Positions 55,929-63,597 of a stretch of 64,000 nt of DNA are shown here, piece after piece. The notes under the pieces are model-generated. The model did not search any database. It was not told where the DNA came from and worked only from the letters and a program-made list of their open reading frames with translations. A program made the translations under genes and the position numbers. The stretch's first letter is position 1. The number at the start of each line of letters is the position of its first letter. Origin of the DNA: an uncultured Idiomarina sp. (GTDB taxonomy: Bacteria > Pseudomonadota > Gammaproteobacteria > Enterobacterales > Alteromonadaceae); NCBI GenBank assembly GCA_946885915.1, contig CAMPHF010000001.1, forward strand, positions 248,001-312,000, given 5' to 3'.

Positions 55929-56504
55929 ATGAAAATATTATCGAAGCACTACTGCATGGGGTTGTTGTTGGGCAGCAGCCTTACCCTGCTGAGTGGCCCA
56001 GCAGCCAGCATGGCGATAAGTGACGGCAGCATGGGCGCTGCTAGCTGTGGTGCCGAGGTTACAGAAACCTTGGAAACCGTTGGTAGCACTCGCTTGAGCG
56101 TGATGTTCTGGGATGTTTATGATGCCACCTTGTTTAGTGACAGCGGTGCTTATGAAAGCGCTGAGCAGCTCGCCTTACGGTTAGAATATTTACGTGATAT
56201 TGATGCTGCAGACTTGGTGGAAACCACCGGTGAAGAGTGGGAAAAGCTCGATTACCAGATGGATGAGCAGGCGCAACAGTGGCTGCAACAACTAAACGAG
56301 ATGTGGCCAGATGTGCAAGAGGGCGACTGTATCACTTTGGTCGTGAATGCTGCTGGTGAATCTACCTTTTACGGTATCAACGGCCGGCTTGGCGAAATTA
56401 CCGATGCCGCGTTTAGCGAACGTTTTCTTGCCATTTGGTTATCTGCAAAAAGTCGTTTTGAAGACGAACGTAATGAGCTCATTGGCTCTGGAGGCAACGA
56501 ATAA
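55929..56504 (+). CDS. Periplasmic chalcone-isomerase-like protein
   Basis: 191 residues with a signal peptide (MKILSKHYCMGLLLGSSLTLLSG, cleavage near SMA). The mature protein has VGSTRLSVMFWDVYDATLFSDSGAY, the pattern of the bacterial chalcone-isomerase-like family, in which fatty-acid binding is known for plant and bacterial homologues. The frame opens with GTG at 55917; the ATG at 55929, with GGAG 6 nt upstream, is preferred. Its stop overlaps the following ATG (TAATG). Confidence 0.82.
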   Translation: MKILSKHYCMGLLLGSSLTLLSGPAASMAISDGSMGAASCGAEVTETLETVGSTRLSVMFWDVYDATLFSDSGAYESAEQLALRLEYLRDIDAADLVETTGEEWEKLDYQMDEQAQQWLQQLNEMWPDVQEGDCITLVVNAAGESTFYGINGRLGEITDAAFSERFLAIWLSAKSRFEDERNELIGSGGNE

Positions 56505-57061
56505 TGGTCGCTTTTTTTCGTAAGTTAAATGGCAGTGCAGTCGCCAAATTTTGGCTAGTGTTGGCTACTGTGGTTGGGATCAGTGGTTGTAGCGCGGCTA
56601 TCGAAGATTATCAAAATGATACGCCAAAATTAGCGTTAGAAACCTTCTTTAATGGCGATTTAGTTGCTTATGGCACCGTGCAAGATTACTCAGGGAAGGT
56701 CATTCAGCGCTTTCGAGCCGACATCGTTGGTACTTGGGATGGCAACTCGGGCGTGCTAGATGAGGTTTTTTATTATGCCGATGGGACGACCGATACGCGG
56801 GTTTGGAACCTCACCAAAACGGGCCCTAACAGTTATGAAGGAACGGCTGGTGATGTTGAAGGCGTTGCCAAGGGTACAACTGCCGGTAATGCGCTGCATT
56901 GGGTCTATGATCTCACGATTGAAATGGACGGCGAGCCATTGACCATCACCCTTGATGACTGGATGTATTTAATCGACGAAAACAATATGATTAATCGCAC
57001 CACCATGTATAAGTTTGGCTTGCCGGTCGGCGAAATCACCCTGTATATTGGTAAGCGTTAA
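56504..57061 (+). CDS. DUF3833-family lipoprotein
   Basis: 185 residues with signal peptide and lipobox ISGCSA (Cys near residue 29). The mature part is beta-rich, ending FGLPVGEITLYIGKR, like a lipocalin-type barrel that could bind a fatty acyl chain. DUF3833 is uncharacterised. It is the last gene of the cluster and starts inside the stop of the preceding gene. A nested palindrome follows at 57079-57119. Confidence 0.85.
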   Translation: MVAFFRKLNGSAVAKFWLVLATVVGISGCSAAIEDYQNDTPKLALETFFNGDLVAYGTVQDYSGKVIQRFRADIVGTWDGNSGVLDEVFYYADGTTDTRVWNLTKTGPNSYEGTAGDVEGVAKGTTAGNALHWVYDLTIEMDGEPLTITLDDWMYLIDENNMINRTTMYKFGLPVGEITLYIGKR

Positions 57062-57078
57062 GCAGCACAACCGAATTG

Positions 57079-57119
57079 CTAGTAGCAACAGACGCTCGAG
57101 CGTCTGGCAGCGCTACTAG
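57079..57119. repeat. Nested inverted repeat after the ChrR-linked cluster
   Basis: An outer stem CTAGTAGC/GCTACTAG encloses an 18-bp perfect palindrome centred on CTCGAG (CAGACGCTCGAGCGTCTG). It follows the last gene of the cluster by 18 bp. The downstream T-rich stretch is loose, so terminator activity is plausible but not certain. Confidence 0.7.
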
Positions 57120-57187
57120 GCTTGCTTAAGTTTTGCTGATTTTTGTCGATAGCTAAATAGTGGCAAGTAACCCAAGTGAGTAAATAC

Positions 57188-57442
57188 ATGGCAGTGCATG
57201 GACCGACCTTTTCGTATAATAATCCGCGAATTCAGGGTCAAACCGTGTTTGTAAAACGGGGTAAACATCAAGGCAAGTTAGGCTTAGTCGTGAAATCCGA
57301 CGGGGACATATTTACCGTATCTCAGGGTGATTTTGGGACTGACAAAATAGAATTCCGGCGGGAAGAGTTTTTGGTGCATCGATATCGAAAAATTAAAGTG
57401 CCGATTGATCGCGCTGCTGGGAAAAATCCCGACATGATATAA
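57188..57442 (+). CDS. Small KOW-like protein
   Basis: 84 residues (88 from GTG 57176). A KOW-type segment, GQTVFVKRGKHQGKLGLVVKSDGDIFTV, is followed by a basic C-terminus. KOW folds bind RNA or ribosomal partners (NusG, L24, L26); no specific family is recognised. A terminator follows immediately, shared with the converging histone-H1-like gene. Confidence 0.7.
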   Translation: MAVHGPTFSYNNPRIQGQTVFVKRGKHQGKLGLVVKSDGDIFTVSQGDFGTDKIEFRREEFLVHRYRKIKVPIDRAAGKNPDMI

Positions 57443-57469
57443 AAAAACCAGGCTTCGGCCTGGTTTTTT
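57442..57469. terminator. Bidirectional rho-independent terminator
   Basis: A6, CCAGGC, TTCG loop, GCCTGG, T6 form a symmetric terminator between the KOW-like gene and the histone-H1-like gene. Confidence 0.93.
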
Positions 57470-57487
57470 GTAAGCAACTTTACGAGG

Positions 57488-57889
57488 CTACATGCCGCGT
57501 GGTAACCGCGATTTTGAGGCTGCAGTTTGTAAGCGTTCAGCCCACAATTGCTTGGCAGTAAGTCCACCGTTGTTGCTTTTGCCGGCAGTTTTCTTCGCGG
57601 TAGATTTTGCTGCTGGTTTGGCCGTGGCCTTGGTGCTTGCTTTAGCTGGTGCTTTAGCTTTAGCAGCAGGCTTTGCTGCTTTAGCTTTACTGGCCGCTGG
57701 TGCTTTAGTGCCGCCAGCTTTGGCTTTAAGCGTAGCTGTTTCCTCTTCGAGTTGTGCTAGACGGACATTCTTACCACCGTCTACCGAGTACCAGCCACTG
57801 CTGCTTTCGATTTTGGGTTGTTTACCATGGGCCTGTTTGTAAGCCGCGGTAAACTCAGCAAGCACGGTGTCTTTGTCTAGTTTACTCAT
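57488..57889 (-). CDS. Histone-H1-like Lys/Ala/Pro-rich protein
   Basis: 133 residues. Residues 1-55 form a compact domain (LAEFTAAYKQAHGKQPKIESSSGWYSVDGGKNVRLAQLEEETATLKAK). Residues about 58-108 are a low-complexity tail of KAKAAKPAAKAKAPAKAS type, like eukaryotic H1 and bacterial AlgP/Hc-like tails, which bind DNA non-specifically. A short basic end follows (LTAKQLWAERLQTAASKSRLPRGM). The N-terminal part is close to the conserved gammaproteobacterial family of unknown function in front of such tails. Tail-repeat DNA is prone to length change. Confidence 0.75.
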   Translation of the reverse strand: MSKLDKDTVLAEFTAAYKQAHGKQPKIESSSGWYSVDGGKNVRLAQLEEETATLKAKAGGTKAPAASKAKAAKPAAKAKAPAKASTKATAKPAAKSTAKKTAGKSNNGGLTAKQLWAERLQTAASKSRLPRGM

Positions 57890-58119
57890 ATAATGTTTTT
57901 CCTATGTTCCAATATTATAAATAGATGTATGTGCTATCTACGTCGTCGCAGATGTACAACGCTAAACGACGAAAGTTCAAACGATTTGGCTATTTAACGT
58001 ACTTTTTATACCGTTTTTTTCGATCCATGTCTAATTTCGCGTAAACTAGCGGTTTGAAAGCGTTAAAAACTCGCTTAATCGCCGTATTTTAAGTGTGTCA
58101 CCGATGGAGTTTGTGAACG

Positions 58120-58878
58120 ATGTTAACCCGCGAATTACTGAACGATATTCTGCGCCAATTACTTGATACCGAACAGCTGCAAGATTATGCACCTAACGGC
58201 CTACAAGTGGAGGGCCGTGCGCAAATTCGCAAATTAGTGACCGGGGTTACAGCATCGCAAGCGCTCCTCGAAGCGGCAGTTGCAGCCGATGCTGATGCAA
58301 TTTTGGTGCATCATGGTTATTTTTGGAAAGGGGAGTCGGCGGCCGTCGTTGGCATGAAGCAGCGGCGTCTCAAAACGCTGTTAACGCACGATCTCAACTT
58401 ATTCGCCTATCACTTGCCTATAGATGTGCATCCAGTGCTAGGTAATAACGTCCAGTTAGGGCAAAAGCTCGGATTACAGGCATTAACGCCACTTGCGGGT
58501 TGCCAGCCTCACGGAGTCGTCTACAGTGGCAAATTTGCCGCGCCTAAAGCGCTAGCAACCGTGATTCATGAGCTGGAAGCATTACTTGATAGGCCGATCG
58601 TTTGTGCCGAGGATACCCAACGCCCAATTCAGCAGGTTGCTTGGTGTACGGGCGGGGGCCAGGGTTTTATTGACCAAGCGGCGGCGGCCAACATGGATTT
58701 ATTTATCACCGGCGAAGTGTCTGAGCAAACGATTCATAGTGCCCGAGAACAAGCTATTAGTTTTATTGCTGCAGGGCATCACGCCACAGAGCGCTTTGGC
58801 GTGCGTGCAGTTGGCGAGTATTTGCAAACTGAGCATGGCATAGTGCATGAATTTATCGACATTGATAACCCTGCTTAA
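58120..58878 (+). CDS. Nif3-like dinuclear metal centre protein
   Basis: 252 residues, the size of E. coli YbgI. NGLQVEGRAQIRKLVTGVTASQALLEAAV and DAILVHHGYFWKGE near residue 65, plus HHATERFGVRAVGE near residue 220, supply the His/Asp/Glu ligands of the dinuclear site. The family forms a hexameric toroid and is linked to GTP cyclohydrolase-like chemistry, but function is uncertain. It lies 15 bp before cmoM. Confidence 0.93.
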   Translation: MLTRELLNDILRQLLDTEQLQDYAPNGLQVEGRAQIRKLVTGVTASQALLEAAVAADADAILVHHGYFWKGESAAVVGMKQRRLKTLLTHDLNLFAYHLPIDVHPVLGNNVQLGQKLGLQALTPLAGCQPHGVVYSGKFAAPKALATVIHELEALLDRPIVCAEDTQRPIQQVAWCTGGGQGFIDQAAAANMDLFITGEVSEQTIHSAREQAISFIAAGHHATERFGVRAVGEYLQTEHGIVHEFIDIDNPA

Positions 58879-58893
58879 GTTGGCGTTGTAGTC

Positions 58894-59682
58894 ATGACAA
58901 AATCCAGCTCGCGTAAGTTGTTACCAAAGCCTAAAAATGGCAGTTTTGAAGGTATCAGCAACAAGTTCCAGAAGAATATTTATGCCACCATGAAAGGCCA
59001 AATTCGGTTAGCCGTGTTGGCACGTGACTTAGAACCTTGGCTGACAAACAGCTCACGCGTGTTGGATGTTGGTGCTGGCTTAGGTCAGGCCAGTCAACCT
59101 TTTGCGAAGGCCGGCGCGCGGGTAGTGCATACTGATATAGCCGCAGATATGGTGAGTGCAGCTCAGCAAGCCCACAGCTCGGCTGGCTTGGCATCTCAAT
59201 ATGAGTATGCGGTCTGTGCTATCACCGAATTAGCACAGCAGGTAAGTGGACAGTTCGATGTTATTTTGTGCCATGCGGTGCTGGAATGGTTAGCAGAACC
59301 TGAGCAATTGCTCAGCCAACTTAAGCCATTTTTAACCCCAACAGGTATCTTGTCATTGATGTTTTATAACCAAGATGCCAAACGCTTTGCCAATATGATT
59401 TATGGCAATTTTGATTACGTACAAGCCGATTTGCAGGTGAAGAAAACGGTGCGCTTAAGTCCGCACCATCCGCAGGCTCCAGCTCAAGTCTTGGCTTGGG
59501 CTGAAGTTGCCGGTTTCAAACGGCTGCATTATTCCGGTGTGCGCTGTATTCATGACTATTTACGAAACCCTCAACGCGATCAACATGCGCCGCAATTAAT
59601 GGCCCTTGAGTTGGAATACTCGACGCAATCACCTTATCGCGAATTGGGGCGCTATCAGCATTTTATCCTGCAGCAGCGGTAA
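58894..59682 (+). CDS. cmoM: tRNA wobble uridine carboxymethoxy methyltransferase CmoM
   Basis: 262 residues. Class I SAM methyltransferase with SRVLDVGAGLGQASQPFAKAGARV near residue 49 and the motif IV-like FDVILCHAVLEWL. CmoM (formerly SmtA) methylates the cmo5U34 carboxyl of tRNA, giving mcmo5U. The N-terminal and length fit CmoM; methyltransferase specificity can be misread, so the symbol is moderate. It follows the Nif3 gene by 15 bp. Confidence 0.8.
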   Translation: MTKSSSRKLLPKPKNGSFEGISNKFQKNIYATMKGQIRLAVLARDLEPWLTNSSRVLDVGAGLGQASQPFAKAGARVVHTDIAADMVSAAQQAHSSAGLASQYEYAVCAITELAQQVSGQFDVILCHAVLEWLAEPEQLLSQLKPFLTPTGILSLMFYNQDAKRFANMIYGNFDYVQADLQVKKTVRLSPHHPQAPAQVLAWAEVAGFKRLHYSGVRCIHDYLRNPQRDQHAPQLMALELEYSTQSPYRELGRYQHFILQQR

Positions 59683-59733
59683 CATTAATAGCTGCCAGCT
59701 AAGCATAAATGATCAACGACGGAGTACCTAAGC

Positions 59734-60618
59734 ATGACCAATGCAGTAATAGAGATGACTTGTGCCTTTATCGGTTTAGGCGTGATGGGCTATCCCATGG
59801 CCGGACATCTACAGCAGCGTGGTATCTCGACAACGGTTTACAATCGAACGGCGGCGAAGGCGGCGGCTTGGCAGCAGCAGTATGGCGGTAAAGTGGCAGT
59901 AACGCCCGCAGCTGCAGCGCAGGATGCACACATTGTGCTGCTTTGCGTTGGTAATGATGATGATGTTCGTAGCGTGGTTTATGGCCCCGAGGGCGTGCTT
60001 GCCACTATGGCAGAGGGGTCGTTGCTCATCGATCACACCACGGCCTCCGCTGACCTTGCGCGTGAATTAGCGGCTGCGTGTGCCGCACAAAATATTGGTT
60101 TCCTCGATGCGCCGGTATCGGGCGGACAAGCTGGGGCCGTGAATGGTGTATTAACGGCCATGGTCGGTGGTGAGCCCGCAGCGTTTGAGCGCGCTCAACC
60201 GGTATTGGAATGTTATGCCAAGACACGTCGCTTAATGGGCGCCGCTGGGGCTGGCCAATTGGCTAAAATGGTAAACCAAATTTGTATCGCGAATGTGGTG
60301 CAAGGTGTGGCTGAAGGCTTAAGTCTTGCGCGGGCAGTAGGTCTTGATCCGGATGAGTTAGTCGGTGCTATCGGGCAAGGTGCCGCGGGCTCATGGCAAC
60401 TTTTAAATCGTTATAAAACCATGTGGGAAGGTGAATACGAGCATGGGTTTGCGGTGGATTGGATGCGCAAAGATTTGGCTATTGCGATGCAAGAAGCATC
60501 ACGTCAGGGTGTCAGTTTGCCTTGCACCGCCATCATTGATCAGTTTTATGCTGAAATTCAGTCTATGGGAGGTAATCGTTGGGATACCTCAAGCTTGTTT
60601 AAACGCTTTAATCGTTGA
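59734..60618 (+). CDS. 3-hydroxyisobutyrate-dehydrogenase-family reductase
   Basis: 294 residues. The N-terminal FIGLGVMGYPMAGHLQQRG is the NAD(P)-binding fold; FLDAPVSGGQAGAVNGVLTAMVGG near residue 118 and GAGQLAKMVNQICIANVVQGVAEGL near residue 170 contain the substrate-binding and catalytic Lys signatures. Possible substrates are 3-hydroxyisobutyrate, tartronate semialdehyde or 2-hydroxy-3-oxopropionate. The symbol is left open. It ends at a terminator. Confidence 0.9.
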   Translation: MTNAVIEMTCAFIGLGVMGYPMAGHLQQRGISTTVYNRTAAKAAAWQQQYGGKVAVTPAAAAQDAHIVLLCVGNDDDVRSVVYGPEGVLATMAEGSLLIDHTTASADLARELAAACAAQNIGFLDAPVSGGQAGAVNGVLTAMVGGEPAAFERAQPVLECYAKTRRLMGAAGAGQLAKMVNQICIANVVQGVAEGLSLARAVGLDPDELVGAIGQGAAGSWQLLNRYKTMWEGEYEHGFAVDWMRKDLAIAMQEASRQGVSLPCTAIIDQFYAEIQSMGGNRWDTSSLFKRFNR

Positions 60619-60656
60619 GCGCCACCGGCGTTGTGAATGGCAGAAAAGCACTCAAT

Positions 60657-60682
60657 AAAAAAGGGCCTAATGGCCCTTTTTT
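60657..60682. terminator. Bidirectional rho-independent terminator
   Basis: A6, GGGCC, TAAT loop, GGCCC, T6 lie between the reductase gene and the converging DUF1329 gene. Confidence 0.92.
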
Positions 60683-60699
60683 TCACAACTGCTCTGGTC

Positions 60700-62052
60700 T
60701 TAACGAATACCCATCCGACGCAAAGCGTTGGTTGAGAACTCATCGCGCTCAGGCTCAATATCGAAGTTCATGTATTCTGACTCTTCGTTAGCAAGACCGA
60801 TGATCAAGTAACGTCCAGAGTTTAAGTCATACAGACCTTCGGCTGCCATCCACGGCACATTCTCGGTGTAGAACTGAGTGTTGTAAGCTTCTGCTACACG
60901 CCATAACTCACCACGGCCATCGTAATGGTCGATCACAGACGCAGTCCAAGTGTCTTCGTCTACGTACATAGTGCGCTTCGAGTAAATATGACGCTCGCCA
61001 TCTTTCAAGGTGCCTTCAACAACCCACACCCGATGCTTTTCATAACGAATGATATCTGGGTTCATGTAGCCCGCGTTCATCATTTCGTCATAAGTTAAGT
61101 CAGTGCTTAGCATCTGGTAGTTGTTATACGGAATATAAAGCTCTTTCTTGCCTTTTAATTCCCAGTTGTACTTGTCTGGCGCACCGTTGAACATATCTAA
61201 GTTGTCTGAGGTACGTAAACCATCTGCCGCAGTACCCGGACCGTCATAAGCAACGTTAGGGGCCCGACGCACACGACGTTGACCAGCATTATAAATCCAC
61301 GCTCGACGGCCTTCGCGAACTTGGTCAATCGTCTCATGCACAAGCAACACGGTACCGGTTAAACGCGCCGGCGCTAGTACTTCTTGAAGGAAGTAAAATA
61401 ATACGTTGTCGTCGGCTTCTTGACGGCCAGTCGCTAAGTATTCAGGGAACACTAAGGTTTCGCGCAGTTTTACCGGAACAAAGTCACCGTTGGCAAGCAC
61501 TGGGAACTGGTTAATTAAGCGCTGTACAGCACCGCCGCGATAACGCGTAATATGGTTCCACACTACTTCTAAACCATTTTGTGGAATCGGGAAGGGAACA
61601 CTTTTCTCAAAGTTAGCTAAGCCGTTACCACCAGCGACTAGCTCAGCTTGAGTGGCATTTTTCTTCGCTACATCGTAAATGTCTTGTGGATAAGCTGCGG
61701 TACGGCGGCTTTGATAGACATTCATTTGGTAATCAGGATACTTTGCAAACATCGCCAGCTGCCCAGGTGACAAATTGTCACGATATTCGGCGAGGTTCGC
61801 GTTGGTGATGGTGAACAAAATTTCATCGCTAGCAAACGGGTCTGCCGGACGCTCACGATTACCATTAGCATCAAAATAACCACCATCCCATGCAGGAATA
61901 GAACCGTCTGCATTGCCCGCTTTAACCGCGCCAATTGGCGTAAGGTCTTGGCCGAGTCGAGCAGCTTCTTGAGGGCCTACTTTCGCCACCACGCTGGCAG
62001 ACAGCACTGATAGCGCAAACACCCCAGCTTTCAGCATCGTTTTCTTCATCAT
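60700..62052 (-). CDS. DUF1329-family exported protein
   Basis: 450 residues with a Sec signal peptide (about 1-22, cleavage after VVA). The mature part has AARLGQDLTPIGAVKAGNADGSIPAWDGGY and DDNVLFYFLQEVLAPARLTGTVLLVHETIDQ, characteristic of DUF1329, an outer-membrane lipoprotein-sorting-like family of unknown function. In other bacteria it is next to DUF1302, Ycf48-like and RND genes. Here the Ycf48-like and RND genes are divergent on the other side, and DUF1302 is not visible within the window. ATG start; a second ATG follows directly. Confidence 0.88.
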   Translation of the reverse strand: MMKKTMLKAGVFALSVLSASVVAKVGPQEAARLGQDLTPIGAVKAGNADGSIPAWDGGYFDANGNRERPADPFASDEILFTITNANLAEYRDNLSPGQLAMFAKYPDYQMNVYQSRRTAAYPQDIYDVAKKNATQAELVAGGNGLANFEKSVPFPIPQNGLEVVWNHITRYRGGAVQRLINQFPVLANGDFVPVKLRETLVFPEYLATGRQEADDNVLFYFLQEVLAPARLTGTVLLVHETIDQVREGRRAWIYNAGQRRVRRAPNVAYDGPGTAADGLRTSDNLDMFNGAPDKYNWELKGKKELYIPYNNYQMLSTDLTYDEMMNAGYMNPDIIRYEKHRVWVVEGTLKDGERHIYSKRTMYVDEDTWTASVIDHYDGRGELWRVAEAYNTQFYTENVPWMAAEGLYDLNSGRYLIIGLANEESEYMNFDIEPERDEFSTNALRRMGIR

Positions 62053-62350
62053 GTTTATCCTTGTTGTTCTACATACTTATATGACGCTAGCGTACATCAC
62101 AATGAAATAAAATCCATCGATAAGCCTGTTATCTGCCCAAGTTTCTGGTAGCATCGGCGCATGTCAGTGGACAGACCTCTAGGTTCGTGTGCTAAGCATG
62201 TAACGCTGCGAACAATTTTGCAACTATTCTCATACGAATAGTTAGTGATTAAATTGTAATTGCTCGAGTTAGACGTGAAAGTCCGACTAAAGTTTAATCA
62301 AAATATGAATTTAACAGATTAAAACTCACGCACAAGGAGTTGTCTTTTAG
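62053..62350. promoter_or_regulatory. Divergent regulatory region, DUF1329 and Ycf48-like genes
   Basis: About 300 bp, AT-rich in the right half. It contains an 8-bp inverted repeat (62222-62243) and a strong AAGGAG 12 nt before the Ycf48-like ATG. No gene is supported. Confidence 0.55.
62222..62243. promoter_or_regulatory. Operator-like inverted repeat
   Basis: AACTATTC and GAATAGTT are perfect 8-bp arms with a 6-bp spacer, in the divergent region about 110 bp before the Ycf48-like gene. The dimension suits a dimeric repressor or activator. No regulator gene is nearby to assign it. Confidence 0.5.
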
Positions 62351-63583
62351 ATGCATTTACCTCTCTCTAAACGACGTAGATTTACGAGTTCAGCGTTAGC
62401 TGTTGCCGCATTGACCGCCACCTGGATGGTTCAAGCCGATCCCATTACCGATTATGAAGTCATTGACGCGCCGGCGATGAGTGCTCCCGAAGCCAATCGC
62501 GCCGCATTAATCGCGAGTACCACGCATGCTGGCCGAGTTTACGCGGTTGGAGATTACGGCGTGGTGTTGAGTTGGCCCACGGCTGATCCGAGCCAATGGC
62601 GACAACATGAGGTAGGTACCAGCGTGCTACTGACTGATGTTAGCTTCGCGCCGGCGGACGCTGCCTCTCAGGCATGGGCGGTAGGTCACCATGGGGTAGT
62701 GATGCACTCGGAAGATGGTGGTAACACCTGGACCCAACAAATCAGTGGCTTTGACTTACTCGATTTAGAGAAAACCTATTACGAAAGCGAGATGGCAGCC
62801 GCCCAAGCGGAGCTCGCAGCTGCTACTGACGATGAGGCTGTAGATGATCTCAGTTTCGCCGTCGATGAATTTGCTTATTTACTAGAGAATGTTGAATTAG
62901 CGCGAGAAGAGGGCCCGACCAAACCTTTATTAACGGTTCACGCCTTGTCTAATGAGCAGGTACTGGCCGCAGGTGCTTATGGTTTATTCATTGAATCAAA
63001 GGATGCGGGTGAAAGTTGGACGATGCGCAGTGGTGCGCTAGAAAACCCTAATGGTTTCCACTTGAATGTTATTACCAGCGGTCAAATCGGTGGCGAAGCG
63101 GTCATTATTATGGCTGGCGAGGCGGGACAGTTATTTCGGAGTCTTGATGGTGGTGAGAGTTGGGCGACGCTTGCCTCACCATACGATGGCTCGTTCTTCG
63201 GCGCTCACATTGCGAATGAACGGCTATGGGTTTATGGATTGCGCGGTCATATTTTTTATTCAGATGATGCCGGTGAATCTTTTACCCGGGTCATGGTGCC
63301 CACCACCGTGAATTTAAGTGGCGGCGTTACCCTTAGTAATGGCGATACCCTAATAGTTGGCCACTCGGGAACTATCATTCGGGTGAATGCTGACGCTGAA
63401 TTTAGCGCCATTTATACGCACCCAAGTAGTGCAGTGATTAGTGATATTGCGGTAACTAGCGACGATAAGGTTGCCTTAACCAGCCGTGGTGGGTTGTTAA
63501 CCTTTGCGTTTACTTTACCAACCGCTATTCCGACGACCACCACTAGCGCCCCGGCCGATGCCGCCGCGCGCGCACCGCAGTAA
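62351..63583 (+). CDS. Ycf48-like beta-propeller protein
   Basis: 410 residues with a signal peptide (cleavage after VQA near residue 29). The propeller blades are marked by repeated G-x-x-G-V/I patterns and Asp-box-like segments: GDYGVVLSW, VGHHGVVMHSEDGGNTW, AGAYGLFIESKDAGESW, AGEAGQLFRSLDGGESW, GHIFYSDDAGESF and VGHSGTIIRV. A helical acidic insertion (about 133-190) splits blades two and three. Such proteins sit beside an RND exporter in many marine bacteria; their function is unknown. Confidence 0.85.
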   Translation: MHLPLSKRRRFTSSALAVAALTATWMVQADPITDYEVIDAPAMSAPEANRAALIASTTHAGRVYAVGDYGVVLSWPTADPSQWRQHEVGTSVLLTDVSFAPADAASQAWAVGHHGVVMHSEDGGNTWTQQISGFDLLDLEKTYYESEMAAAQAELAAATDDEAVDDLSFAVDEFAYLLENVELAREEGPTKPLLTVHALSNEQVLAAGAYGLFIESKDAGESWTMRSGALENPNGFHLNVITSGQIGGEAVIIMAGEAGQLFRSLDGGESWATLASPYDGSFFGAHIANERLWVYGLRGHIFYSDDAGESFTRVMVPTTVNLSGGVTLSNGDTLIVGHSGTIIRVNADAEFSAIYTHPSSAVISDIAVTSDDKVALTSRGGLLTFAFTLPTAIPTTTTSAPADAAARAPQ

Positions 63584-63597
63584 TGAGGGAATCGCAC

